A stretch of 64,000 nt of DNA from Steromphala cineraria (GCA_916613615.1 OU744725.1:61016575-61080574), one strand, 5' to 3'; counted from the stretch's first letter, positions 23,440-36,370 are shown. Numbers and translations: made by a program. The notes: a model not told the origin generated them from the sequence alone.

Positions 23440-24599
23440 CCCGAAAAACTGCTTGCAGCCACACAATTTTCTGTGCTTGCAGAAAGTAGGTAAATGTTAT
23501 CAACCTCGCGGCGAGCTCTACCGGGAGTCAAAGAGTAACCTCCCTTTGAATAGTAAAACACATTTCATGTACGTAAATACAGAAGTACACCAGTTGTAAG
23601 CGATCTCGACCCTAGGGATGTTCTGAATATAGAAGGTACAAGAGATATTCTGATTTATAAGATCTATCATCGGAATATTATTCACACAACGTTTGAAAGA
23701 TGTTACATTGCTTTGTGTTTACGATTGAACAACTTTGACTACAGCCTGGTCTATAAACATGAAATATTGATTGATAGAGCCCTTTTAAAGACACATGGTA
23801 GAATTAACAAGGGTAATAATGTAGTACGATTTATTTCATCGCCGTGGTATCTCAATGAAGCCAATGACACGAGGATAGGGGTTACACAATCACCTGAGCG
23901 GAACCGAATAAATAATTAAACAATAAAAACACATAATAGGCAAAGAGTCATAGGAGTCGTATGTACCGGCAAAACGAACATATTCCTGTTAAATATTGAT
24001 TCGTTCTGAAAATGACATTGTTCACAGCGATTGACAGGGGGATTCCCACGCACTGTTTGAAATGTACAAGAGTTGTACATTTCACTGTTCGACGTCTCTA
24101 AGATGACAGATTGTTTGTAGCAACCAACTTGAAAAGAATAGTGCCATTTTGTTAGTATTCAAGTTTTTGAATTGTCAACGATGAACGTCTGAATATCAAC
24201 TGTTACATGTTTTATATCAACGATTTATGCACATTTTAAATTATCAAACTTAATGTTTATTTCTTTTATTTTATATCGTTCATGTTTGAGATAATCTCAA
24301 CATCATGGTTCTACATGTACAACTGATACTCAACCCTTGTCATAATCAACAACGATGTATGAAACATCTTCCCTTCTAAATTGTTAATGTTTAAAGCTAA
24401 AGCAGTCAGGATTATCGATTATATGAGAAAAAAACCATTTTTTTTTATTTGTTTGAAAATTATGCAATTGTTACTTTTCATACCAATGAAACGTTTTTTT
24501 ATATCATTAAGAATGATAATACACTATAAATAGAAAGTGACGTAATATGTGATGAAAGAAATATGATATTATTTTCTCTGAGTAATCGAGTGCAACCCC
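23440..24599. other. Small island and AT-rich spacer
   Basis: 23490-23550 (CCTCGCGGCGAGCTC) is GC-richer. A perfect hairpin, GAAATGTACAA / TTGTACATTTC with a 3-base loop, lies at 24059-24083. 24170-24600 is AT-rich. Confidence 0.4.
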
Positions 24600-25060
24600 A
24601 TATCAGAAGCCACAAAGAGCAGTCAAAAACGAGATATGATTATTTCTGAAAAATCTTTACAAGACGCCTTTAAATTATGTAAATTTCAACGTGTAGCATC
24701 GGTTAAAAATCTGACAAGTTTTTGTAAATACTCCGTTGAATTAATTCAGCCGCAACAAGAAATGCAATTGTTGAATATAATCGCTGAGAGAGAGATGAAA
24801 TCCCTCCCATTTCCCCCGAGACGCTTGTACATATCTGCTTCAAATTCTGGGAGGCGTGAAACTAATTTCACTTCAAAAGCGCCGCGGTGTCAATCATGGG
24901 AACATAAAAGGCTATGGTTATTGCATGCTTCTTTCAAGCCTAACAAGAGCGTCTCCACCGGTAATCGATATTGTAGACTCTACCTGTAGCCACGCCCACT
25001 TTCTGCAAAGGTCAACGGATTTGACCTAACCTCTGACCTGAACATAATTGACAAATAGAT
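24600..25060. other. GC-richer island, candidate enhancer with nuclear-receptor sites
   Basis: High-complexity block. It holds TTGAATTAATTCAGCC near 24737 (a dyad around GAATTAATTC), GTGTCAATCATGGG near 24887 and GGTAATCGATATTG near 24960. It ends in a cluster of nuclear-receptor half-sites described separately. A 117-codon frame at 24636-24989 starts with ATG but matches no family I know. Confidence 0.4.
25008..25039. promoter_or_regulatory. Cluster of AGGTCA-type nuclear receptor half-sites
   Basis: AAAGGTCA (25007-25014) faces TGACCT (25022-25027), and a second TGACCT (25034-25039) follows. AGGTCA direct and inverted arrays are response elements for nuclear receptors (HNF4, RXR, COUP-TF, ERR types). 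On the minus strand the last 18 bp read AGGTCAGAGGTTAGGTCA, which contains a DR1-like pair. Confidence 0.5.
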
Positions 25061-26676
25061 TTACTTCCGGAGTTAAAAAGTTACGTCGTCGACAAAAACA
25101 TCAAGGGATAAAGAGATTTACCACAGAGTCGAACAATAGCATTCACATGCAATATATAGGTCTCCTGAAAATGTCAGCCTAAAAAATGTTATAAACATTA
25201 TTTAAACCTCAATATCCTTGTTCTTTTCAACACAATAAATAAATCTATAAAACTTGTATCAATAAAATATCATGCTTATTTGCTGTATAATGTTCATTGA
25301 CTTGTAAGATGTCAATAAAAGAACTATTATGAAATATATAAAAAAGATTGTTTCATATATTTGCTAGACAAAGTTAAATCTTTAAATGTCATCATTACAT
25401 GTTTCATTCCTTATCCGAGTGCAACATCAAAAACGAAATCTGTCATAAATTCATATTTCGCCCCCTGTTTCCCCCCCCCCCCCCCCATCCCTCAGTCAAA
25501 GAGAAAGTGTTGCTTCAGTTTCACCTATTGGTGATATATGGATACGATATAATGACCATATTTGTTTTTCAATGTGTAAGATCACAAAGTGCGGCCTCTA
25601 TGATTAACCTCTGAGGACACCGGTGAGTCTTGTGGTCATCTCTCATGACTTATTTCACCTGTATTCCTTTGAAGTTGGCCGACAAAACACCTGTCCGTTT
25701 TCCCCGACGCCCATAACAGATAGCCGACAAGGTAGGATGACAAACCAGGCCAGGTATGATTTGTGATGTGTGAAACACAAGTATAGTCTTTCTATGCTGT
25801 CAGGATCAGGAGAAAGAACATACCTATATTTCACCTGGGAAGAATATACCTATATTTCACCTGTCTGTCATCAACACAAGCCTTCCCTGGTCATAGATTT
25901 CCAAGTGCTGGTCGCTGGTTTGCTTTTTGACAGGACTTGACGAAAACTCTTAAATGAATGTGCAAATAAAACAAAGCAGACATGAACATTAAACTAGTCG
26001 TTTATCATTCGAGAGGTTCACAGATTACCCACGCTAGCTCTATACTTGTAAGGACGTTCTAAGCATAAAACTACTTTGTGTTTTTATGCCTACCTTTCGC
26101 AGGTGAGATATGACCCCCTTTAATATACTGTGGGAGGGGGAGTGCTCCTTCCTATCTATAGTTTATGCTTTATATAGTGCACCTAAATTGTAACAGGTCT
26201 AATGGATATCATTCGAGTGAGATATAACAGATTATTACAATATATAGATGTGATATCTTACGTTGTAAGATACACTGTAAGCTATTTTTTTACAACATTT
26301 AACTATGAATAGGCATTTCTATAAACAAAGATATGACCAATTTTACTTTTGTAATTTACGACATCTTTACGCATCTGATTTTGATAAGATAATTTAAATA
26401 AACCATCTTCATCGCTTGAATACATTAGATGTTATCGAATTTATGTTTTATGAAGTATATATTGAAATGTCATATTCAATTATGAAAAAAACTCGTCTTG
26501 CTCGCGGCTGCAATCGTCATTCTTTTACCTTCGCATATTATATTATATAACAGTATTTTATATTCATATTCATTAAACAAACTATCATAATTTGATAGCG
26601 GTTATTATAAGTTAAATAAAATTATCCAATCTTACTTTTGTGTTTTATTCATCCACGAAATGACACATCTACTCAA
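25061..26676. other. Spacer with poly-C run and a CACCTG-containing island
   Basis: A run of about 16 C lies at about 25470-25486. 25600-25930 is a GC-richer block with ACACCGGTGAG near 25618 and three TTTCACCTG words (about 25653, 25829 and 25854), one pair within a short direct repeat (ATACCTATATTTCACCTG, twice at 25820-25862). 25990-26640 is AT-rich with nothing recognised. Confidence 0.4.
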
Positions 26677-26708
26677 TGACGTCATCAATGACGTCATAAC
26701 GTGACGTG
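26677..26708. promoter_or_regulatory. Tandem CRE palindromes
   Basis: Two perfect TGACGTCA sites at 26677-26684 and 26689-26696 (12-bp start-to-start spacing), followed by GTGACGTG at 26701-26708. This is the CREB/ATF consensus. The surroundings are AT-rich, and no transcription unit is recognisable next to it. Confidence 0.5.
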
Positions 26709-29700
26709 AACAAATGATGCAACTAAATAACCAATTCAAAAGTAACAATTTCAAAACTTTAATTTAGTAATTTCTTTAGCAACATGAAAGGAGAAAGAAG
26801 TATGACCCTAAATACACATTTCCTAGTTAGAAGTGTTGATTGTCTGTATAAACGATGATACTATTTCTCATCTTGTTGATTTTTTGTTTATCATTTCATG
26901 TTCTTGTAAGTGCATGGTCATAGAACTTCTAGAATATAAGTATAACCATAGGTTTTTATATATTACACAAATACGCAATTATATACCAAAATGTGTAAAG
27001 TCCTTCTACAAGAGGAATTTGATTGGAATAATTAAATAAACACTGTTAAGTGTCTTTGATACACACACCTTTATTGATTACTTGCTTACTCGGCAAATTA
27101 TTATTTTCAGTGAAGCTACAACCACTTTAATATAGTTGCGTTTAGTATATGTCAAACTCTATCTTTGTAAAATGTAGTAAATATACATATAATGTATTGC
27201 TTAAAAATGCGCCTATTGTAATAGTATTCAGATAATTCATCTTTTTTAGAAAAGTGTCATAATAGCGACAAAGGGTGTGGGTTTTATATAATTTAAACTA
27301 AACTCATTGTCATTTTTTTTTATTACCTCTTTGTTGCTTGCATTGAAACGTATAAAAGAATCAAAATCATGTCACTTTTTTTCTATTACAATTGGATTTT
27401 ATATGAACGAAAATCAAAATTGTTAACAATTATATGTAGATCTAAATGTGGATGGAAATATAATTTGATAATTGTAAATCACATCATCCTTAATTTAAGA
27501 TCATCTTATTAATAATGCAATTGTTATCTAACTAAATGACAATAACGTTACGAACAGAGGGGAAACTCGAAATTATAAAACGAGAAAGCAAAACAATAAG
27601 AGAGGGAATTAACGTCTCATCTCGTACACACATATAGGTTACACGCATTTAGATACAATGTAAAATGTACAAGTCGCCAAAAAAGTTTTAGGAGGCAATG
27701 CAATTAAAAAGATAAATATGATCCAATACATAAATAAAGTTGAATTAAAAAAAGGTTTTGCACAAAATAAAAGAAGATAAATTAAAAATAATTAAAACTA
27801 CCTATAGTTTATCAAACTCAAACATTTACACTCATAGTAAAATATTCCGATTATAAGTTAATAAGTTGTTGACAAATATATTTCAGGTTTCAAGTTATAC
27901 ATTAACACAATTAACAAAAGGTGTGTAACGGACCAGTGTGGTTGATTAATATGAAAAAGAATGATCATATTATGTTATATCCTTACATATGCCAAATATG
28001 CGAATGCCAAAAACAACAATTTCTATAATTTGACAAAAACTTATTCTTGAGTATTGAACACATTATTAAATACATAACATTAAACAGATAGTAAAAACAT
28101 ATTTTTTGATTTTGTATTTTAATATAAATGGTGGAAATAATCCTGACATGAAGTGATTGTGGTTGTTTATCTTTTATTAGATATGATAAGATATAACTTT
28201 AAGCAGGTAAATGAATTTATTAATGGTCGTATGCCACATCCATTAATAACGACATTAAACTACTCAATGACAAAGAGTTCAAAGTTAAAGGTGGGTAATT
28301 TATTAAAAATATTAAAAAAGAAAAATGATAGAAGCTAACGTTATTCAACAAATGAATCATTACACTCCGTCTGTTTATAATTACATAACATTTAAACGAT
28401 TCTGAAATTTGACAAAAATGATCTCTATGCATTCATATACACTTTATTCATCAAAGTAATGAAATATTCAAAAATTCAGAGCACAATGTCTATTGATTTT
28501 TGGTCACAGCAGTGTTTGCTTTTGAAAAAAAAACATCCAGAAAAACATTTCACATTAAACCACTATAGAGGTCAGACAAATGGTAACATGTCGTTTGTTG
28601 TTACCCTGTGCAAGTTGTGTTTAAGTGTCTTTCAATTTCCATATATTGTGGCCGAAAAAAAGTAACGATGCGTTTTCGCCTTCTTTGATATAAACATGAA
28701 ATCTTTTTTATATTCATAATATCGACAAACAGCTGCTACTCAAGAATTTGATTTAAATTAAATACAACATAGTTCAATGAAAATAAATCTACAAAAAAGA
28801 TCAAGATATGTTATTCAAAGATTTAAATTCGATTACCTTTATCAATGGCGATGTCAATATTTCTCTTGATTCACAATGAAATTGGAATGCTGTTGAATAT
28901 TCAACGATAATTGCTTACTAACACTGAAGTGTTTAGGAAATGATGAAACATATCAAAGAATACACTATTATATTTCCGTTGTAGATATTTCAATCTGTGA
29001 GGCTTATAACAAGCGAGATTTCATGTGCAATATTGACCTACCCTTCATGAATGCAACACGTGGGTGCAGTTAGTACACAGTCGGCAAAGCTTGCCAATGT
29101 GCAACAGATTGTTTTGACTTTCTATTGGGCTAATCGAGCGAGTCATTTAATCACTTAAAATACTGAACTTTGTGTCTTTCGGTGACCCTGCCTTCAAATG
29201 TAACAATTGGAGAAATAGTTTATTATGCCGTATTGATAAACTCTCGAAATTTACAACCATAATTGTGTTTCACTTGAGAACGACTTTTACTGATTTAAGA
29301 CTGTGGGTTTAAACATTTCTGCAAGATGTGACAGAGTTCATATAGCGTTCTCATGATTGCAAACAAAATATGTACATATGTATAAGCTTCATGTTAATTT
29401 AAGGCGGATTTCTTCAATAATAACGACGTTAGTTTAGTAACAGAGAGATTTATGTCAGATCTATATATTTTGTATTCATTAAGAATAATTTTATTCTAAT
29501 GACTTTATACAATAATAACGGAGATATTGGGAAACCATTTAAATGTATTAATGGGCCCAATGTGCAAATATTCGCTGAAAATTTAATCAATGTAATTATA
29601 AACATGGATTGTGTATTTCTGTACAATTTGCAAAGAGCAATGACATTGATTCTCTATTTTCAAGACGATGGATTAAACTATATTGTTCTCTTCGATGAAA

Positions 29701-30179
29701 TATATTTACAGTTCATCTCATGCAGTGTTGATTGATGAATGATATAAACAGGTAATTTGTGTCCACAATAAATATCATGTTTCACATGTTAGATTATGTA
29801 ATTGAAATAAAATGCATTCTTTGCACAATCACACATGATCTGCACATGACATCACATGCATGTAATTAACGATCAACATCACTATCATCACCATCACAAT
29901 AAAACATGATGCTGATACACACAACATTGCTATTTTATTATAAAAAACCATTGCATTAACTGTTATCGATTGATAAAATATAAATAAGCATAAACTGAAT
30001 ATCAAAACATCTTTCAGTAGGATAAGATAGAGAGATCAAATCGAGATCTTATCACATAAGAAAAGAAATATTTTTATGAGTTATAATATTTAAATATATC
30101 TAACATCGTGAATAAAACGAATTACTTAACGTAAAACAAAACACGACCAGGAAAAGAAAAAAGGTAAAATGCAAATTAA
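26709..30179. other. Long very AT-rich spacer
   Basis: About 3.4 kb with low GC and many short A/T runs. I find no gene, RNA or convincing repeat. 28990-29230 is slightly more complex (AACACGTGGGTGCAG near 29057) and could hold a small element. 29860-29910 has a short CATCAC-rich run. Confidence 0.5.
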
Positions 30180-30395
30180 TTACTGACGTCAGCACGCGTG
30201 AAAGTCTCGAAGTGGCTACATCCAGGTGTGCAGTAGCTCCACCTGTAATTAAGGTGAGGATGGAGGAGAGGGGGAAATAAGTACCAGCTAACGCCGCGGA
30301 GATCGTTTAGACATCGCACCTGCGGAGTGCTAGTAAACCTCGTATCCTGTTTAAGTGCGACTTAACTATAGTTTTACAGGTAGGTTCGTTACGTA
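30180..30395 (+). promoter_or_regulatory. Promoter-like or enhancer block with CRE and E2-boxes
   Basis: An abrupt GC-rich block in AT-rich surroundings. It has TGACGTCA at 30184-30191, CACGCGTG at about 30193, and facing E2-box words AGGTGTG (about 30225) and CACCTG (30240-30245), with TAATTAAGGTGAGG just after. It ends in ACAG|GTAGGT at about 30376-30385, a fair splice-donor match. This could be a promoter plus short 5' exon, or simply an enhancer. No ATG-led frame supports coding. Confidence 0.35.
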
Positions 30396-30543
30396 CATGT
30401 ATCGCGATCGTCAATTACTATGTGGTTCTACACAGTTGTGTTTTATTGAGAATACGTATAGCTTGATGTGAAAGGTTTAAATTTTTATTGATAATCAAAC
30501 TTTACAATTTCTTTGAGAGGCATTTTCGAAGTTGGAATGACAA

Positions 30544-30603
30544 TAATGCAGAGGAATATATGGATACAAGAACAAAGAAGTTGTCTGTTATTCCTCTGCA
30601 TTA
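30544..30603 (+). repeat. Short inverted repeat, possibly a Penelope-like remnant
   Basis: Arms TAATGCAGAGGAATA (30544-30558) and its complement (30589-30603), 15 bp each and perfect. The loop contains ATATGGATAC and AACAAAGAAGTTGT, words similar to those of the inverted repeats at 20314-20435 and 50180-50290. No hammerhead-like core is seen. Confidence 0.5.
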
Positions 30604-31879
30604 AATTTTTACAATGTTATCTAGCCTGAAACTACTTTACTGCTGCAAAAACCTGCCTTTTTATTCTATCTAACATTAATCATGTCAAAATAATTCATAA
30701 TTGCAGTTTATATATTTTATTGTATAAAAGTATTAATCATAATTATATCTTAAGAAAGGATAAGACCCTTGTGTATATTTAAATAAGTTAAGTCTCCAAT
30801 AACAACTGAAAGGGATGGCTCAACATTTTATTTATTTTATGTTTAGGTGAGACTTGAATATACAATCTGTCTGTTATTTCCATCTTCACGTATTGTCAAA
30901 TATTGTGTTGAATGCAGAACTTATGCGGAATGAGTATAATCTTTAGTTTTTGAAATTCGGATCTATGGTCTGTTAAAGGTATTTTAATTGTTATTGTTAG
31001 TTGTATATGGTCTATTTATGTATTTCATGTTTTTATTTATGTTTGTATAGTTTTTGTTGAATGACCCGAGACAAGTTTTAAAATTCTTTGATATGTTTTT
31101 AAACTGTTTTTAACGGCTGTTTGATTTGTGTTTGTCTTTTTAAAACAAATGTTTATGTTGTTTGATCTTTGTTTCGTTTAGTAGTTGTTTTCTTTTGTGT
31201 TTGTTTACCATGTGTTCAAATTAAATACATGTTGATCTATGTATAAATGCTGACATTTGGTTTGATCAGGGTAAATATAGCTCCTATGATCTTTGGTACG
31301 TATTAGAAAACTTGTACTCGTTGTTTAGTATCCATTGTAATGGTTTTTCTTGGTAGTAATTGATATTTGCTTTGTATAAAAAGTCCTTATTTTGCGTTTA
31401 TTGTTATCGTTGTCTTTAAAGTTCTGTCTACTGTAAGTTGCGTGAAATAAGCTATGAGCTAATAAACTTTGTGAATATTCAATAAATAAATATTATTGGA
31501 ATTATGCATATTAAGTCTGGTTTCACAAATAGAAAACTAAGGTAAAACCTCTATTCAGATGGTATCGGGAGGGAGGTTGCAATCTGTTAATACTTTTTGT
31601 AAGTCTGTGTGTATATTTTACACATATAGAGAGTCACGGAAGACAGAGAGGTCGCCTGTTACATTATCGTTACAAGGAATAGAAACTTTTTAATATCCTA
31701 ACTATAAGACATATTGTCACAAAACTTTTCGATAAAGGAAAGTGGAAATTTCATTTCAAGAGACGATTTTATATCAGAAAGCTTCACATAAAAAATAAAA
31801 GAAATTTTAATCTCTCAGAGAACGCTAGGTACATTTTTGAAACCATCAATCTTGATTTCATCAAAAGGTTTTATCAGTG
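30604..31879. other. AT-rich spacer with T/G-skewed segment
   Basis: 30950-31450 is strongly T and G rich on the plus strand (many TTTGTGTTTG and TTTATGTTTG words), an unusual strand asymmetry compared with the rest of the window. No gene is recognised. Confidence 0.45.
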
Positions 31880-32620
31880 AAACTTTTTGAAATATTCAGA
31901 ATGTCTTATCGTGCCGATAACAAGGTCTATCTATATCCATGACTCAATAGCTCAACATCCTGGGAGGGCTTTTTAAGAGGGAAAATCACTGAGAAAAACA
32001 TGAATTAACTCGGGATGGATAGAAAACTCCAATCTACGGTCAATAAAATTTTTAACATCGTTGAAATTGATTTTCACTAATTTAGATTTTTATATCAGGA
32101 AAATAATGGTTCTCCTTACAAACTGTAGAAGAATCTCCGAAAAGCTTAATAGAGGCTAGCGAAGGATGCTCTATAAACAGAGCAATCAGGCGGGGCTCCC
32201 TCGATACCACCTAATCGATGTCGCATGTCAGCGTACAATATGTTCAAAGCCTTATGAATATTCATGCCAAGTGATGAAGTCCCCAAGGGGGGTGTTCGTA
32301 TCTACCCTGCTACTTTAACCAATATTTCAATTTCGCCATAACCAAAGTGCGCTGATTTCTTAATATTCCTCTTCTATTTCGGACGCTCACAATCAGCCGG
32401 AGAGTCCAACGCGATGTATAATACACAAGTTTCCAGCGATAGAAGAAGGGCTAATGAAATTTTCTTTATTTGCTGTCGGGCATGGGTGATCGGTTTTATA
32501 CAGGGCTGAGACAGGGGGGTGTATTATGACCTGTTAATTTACTACATATTGACACTAATAATATGTCCCATTCGTCGAGCTGCTTGACAAAGGTGAATTA
32601 ATTTCGACATATGACATAAT
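31880..32620. other. GC-richer island, candidate conserved non-coding element
   Basis: High-complexity block. The palindrome ATGAATATTCAT (32254-32265) resembles POU-factor palindromes. CGCCATAACCAAAG lies near 32333, and CAGCGATAGAAG near 32436 includes a GATA core. The end of the block has GGGCATGGGTGATCGG and CAGGGCTGAGACAGG. There is no open frame of interest. Confidence 0.4.
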
Positions 32621-33299
32621 ATAGGACTTAGGTTGTTGGAAGCTTGTTCGATTAGTTTTCTATTCAACAGTTTCTCTTACTGCTTTCTCATTTCTCATTC
32701 GGTACGTGGCATAGGAATGTCATGTAATTCCTGGAAAATGAAGTTTGGTGAAATCTTGATAGTTTTTGAAAATCTATACTGTAGATTAGAGTTAACCTTT
32801 CTGGAATAATCCCCGTGTGAAACATTGTAAATAATTATTCTCACAGATCTGACACTTGAAATGTGACATTTTGAATAATTAATGTTATTAGAACATAATC
32901 CTGACGAGTTTAAGACATTAAATCAATAAATGAAATCTGAATTATCACCAGATTACAAAGTTATTATATTTAATAAGCTTTTTAAGATTTGTCTATTTTC
33001 AAGGATTTGTTTTCAATTTCGATATATAAAACTATCTTTAAATAAAAATTAAAATATATGATTTGAAATAAATATCTAATTATTTACTAAGTGTAAGTTT
33101 ATTTATAACCAATCATGTCATCTATTATCATGGTTGAATCAATAAATAAAAAAAAAGTGTAACTTAATTTCTTGTCAATGTCATCATGCAAATATAACTA
33201 TTTGAAATAGTCTGCATTTCACAAATCAAGTCATTTATATTTTTTACAATTTAACGACAAAGACACATTTAATGTTTATTAATAAAACACTTGACTGAA
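32621..33299. other. AT-rich spacer
   Basis: Nothing recognised. Confidence 0.5.
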
Positions 33300-34330
33300 A
33301 TCTTTCGGAAACAAACGGTTGTCAATTTAAGGGGCGGGTTGATTTTCCTAATACCGGAAAGAGATGTTTAAATCACGGTTCTCCCGAAGCAATGAACTCG
33401 CCAAGACATATGCAATGAGGTATAAAAATCGTATTTCGGCAGTCGAGCTTAAATTCAATGATCAGTCTATTTCTGTCGTCTATCATTGAGTGATATGAAA
33501 AAAATCAGATTAGCGGGGAATTGATGTCGGAAAAACGATAAATTGACGAAATTGCAAATTACAGAGATGGTGTGAACACAATGGCGGAGGATGAGACAAT
33601 ACAAGACAAGCAGAAATAACCTCCTCCCAGCTCTATAGTGACCTAGCCCAGTGGTGAAATTAATTCAGCATCATTCTTAAATATCCCTTCCACAACACTG
33701 AACATCGGCAGACGATGTTCATTTCATATATACCCGATTTTCTCGCTCAATTATCCGCGCAACGACCTGGCAGTGAGCTATGTCATTTGGGTCGTCCTGT
33801 TAATTTTCTCAAACGATTTCTCCAATCAAGCACGGTTGAAACATATGGCAAAGCCAATTCATATATCCCTCTTCCTAACCAAGGACAAATGAACGAATTT
33901 ATCACAGTGACGAGAAAAGAATCTTTGTTTGTCACGTGTAATATAAGCGAGAGGCAATCCAGCTAAGATTCTACATCTCCAATGATGCGGACTAGATGGC
34001 AAATTTAACGGTCCTTGCAAATACAAGTGTTTGGGATTTAGAACTGGCTTTATCGATACTTCTACACTGCGGGCGGATGTCACATGCGTGCCTGTTTCTT
34101 GATCAGAGGGTTTAGACTCTGATGCTAACAAACGAGGGTAAATATATTTCACGGCCATCACGCCGTCTGTATTTGATGATAATTTCAACCAGGTAGCTAT
34201 CGCATGAAAACAGTTGTCAATTTGTAACAAATCCCAGTGATTACTGTCTCTGCCATATTGTCCGGGCTGATATGGTGTTTTCTGACTCACTGCAACAAGC
34301 GTGTTGGTTGACAATAGCACGTGTAATTCG
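33300..34330. other. GC-richer island, candidate conserved non-coding element cluster
   Basis: About 1 kb of high complexity. It includes TTTAAATCACGG near 33368, a GAAATTAATTCAGC word near 33656 and GGGCGGGTTGATTTTCC near 33333. A 153-codon minus-strand frame (33859-34320) begins at GTG, has its first ATG about 50 codons in, and shows no known domain. An 83-codon plus frame overlaps it. Both are best treated as by-products of a GC-richer region. Confidence 0.38.
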
Positions 34331-34969
34331 CCTTACGGAATTATTTTGTTTTTTAAAGAAAAATGTGTAATTCATATTTGATTTTCATTATGTTTTATGA
34401 AGTAATGATTTCTTTCATAATTGTTAAACTATGAATATTGCTGTCATTAGAGATTAAAAACAAATAGTTTACCAAATAGGGGTTGATTTTAACTATGAAA
34501 ATGATGGTGAATAATTTTATTTTGAAACAATAACAATTTATCATTGAACTATAATAACCCTAACTGTATTTTGTCTAGTATTTTAATAACATAGTGTCAA
34601 TTTTTAATTTTTTTCTAACATTTTTCTGAGTTTTATAATGATTGAAGAAAAATGTCTTAAGATAAAAATAATCGAAGCCGTTATAAATTTCTGTTATTTC
34701 GTTTCAGGAAGATTGACAAGCAATGATAAGAGTAATGTCAATATTTTTTCACATTTGTTATCAGGACGTAAAGAATAAAGGTAATCTTTACAAGACAAAA
34801 AAAGGATGAAGATAACATAAGTTGGCAGCCATACGCTAGAAAAGCCAAATGAACCGACTAAAAATCAATTCATATTATTAAAGACTTTTCTAAAGAACGC
34901 TTGACATGTTTATTCTCATGACATAGATTGGAAGAAAAGTTTTAAAATTTAAGAGAAATGTTGAAATGT
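34331..34969. other. AT-rich spacer
   Basis: Nothing recognised. Confidence 0.5.
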
Positions 34970-35630
34970 ATTCAAATTGACTCCTGTTCTGTGCTGTATT
35001 AATCCTGTACCTTTATCTCTCAGTATGGTGTTGTTAAAGCGATTTACCCAAATTTGTAACATAATGTCCCGAACGTACAGCATTAAGCATCATGCTAACG
35101 ATCTAGCCCCTTTCAACTTCGACTTCTTCGAAATGATAGCCCGTATAACTAGTTCCCAATCTACCACATCTGTCCCCAGGAGATAGTAATACCAAACAAT
35201 CAAAGGGAGGTAACTGATTGAAAGGCCGGGATCTCCACTAAGGCCAAATGGTAAAAGCCGGGCAGCTCGTAGCGAGAGTTCCTCCGAGATCTCTCTAATT
35301 GCTTTACATCGCTGGTAACATACAATTTTAGCCAGAACCACCTTTTGGGATTGCCCGTATTCTGTTCACGCAAGTCCGGCAGGGAGGCATCGACCAAGCA
35401 ATTACCACCGACTCCTGGCCCTCTTGCAAGAGTTCCACCCAATACGACTTTGGTAATTTGGTCACGTTGGGCGCGAGACGTGAAGAACGAGACTTCAAAT
35501 AATAGGAAGTGTGTTTGAGGGAACAGGTTGTGAGGCCGGTGTTTTTATCCAGGTTCCATGTCTTCTACATTTATTGCCCTTCTCCAAGCGACGTTTTTGA
35601 CGTAAAGCCTTTCAAAAACAAAGAAATTAT
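34970..35630. other. GC-richer island, candidate conserved non-coding element
   Basis: High-complexity sequence open in more than one phase on both strands (for example 35090-35341 and 35200-35442 on the minus strand) without a recognised protein. It contains TTCGACTTCTTCGAAATG near 35119 and GGGCGCGAGACGTGAAG near 35469. Confidence 0.38.
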
Positions 35631-36370
35631 TTCATTTATCACCAATGACAAAACCAGTTGACGTCTTCTGAGAGACATGTGTTTTGATGAATGAGTTTCA
35701 CAGATGTTATAAATAATAACTCATTTTTATATAGATATAACATTTTCAAATTACTCCCATTGCTGGTAATATACTAATGTAAGGGTTCTCTACCAGGATT
35801 TAAAGAAATATGATAAGCTAAGAATCTAGTTTTGACATAATTATTTCCCCCAAAAAAGGAAACAAGAGGATATATACATTAATACCGACCCGGACTGAAC
35901 TATAAATCTACATCAGCATTTTGCGATAAGCGTCATCATGGTTCATTGTTGAGTTAACTGATGTGAGGCAAAATATTACCAAATGGTCCTAACGATAAAA
36001 AAATGAAGACATAACGTTAACTTGAATAACAGTCGCCGTTCTGTAATAATCATTTTTTAAAAGACCAGTGTAACAAACATTGTTTGACTGGATTATCTCC
36101 GATTTGAGAAAAGGATATTTAAATATGGTCTTAAAATAAAACAAAATTGAAAAAAGTCAAAAGTTAAGTAGCATTAAGGTCACATACCAAAGATCAGGTT
36201 TCTTATGAATATCACTAGAGTATTTTGATTCTCTCCCTAACATGAAACCAAATACAAAATAAATGCACAGCGTTGACTTGAGTTAAGAATTCAGAATTCC
36301 CTCATCATTACTGTAGTTGCAGACCATTGTAACGGAATCTGGTGGTCCTAATGAGTTGCGGAAGATCTGT
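35631..36370. other. AT-rich spacer
   Basis: Nothing recognised before the minisatellite. Confidence 0.5.

Noticed and set aside
33859..34320. 153-codon minus-strand frame
   Set aside because: It starts at GTG, has its first ATG far inside, no recognised domain, and an overlapping frame on the other strand in the same GC-richer island.
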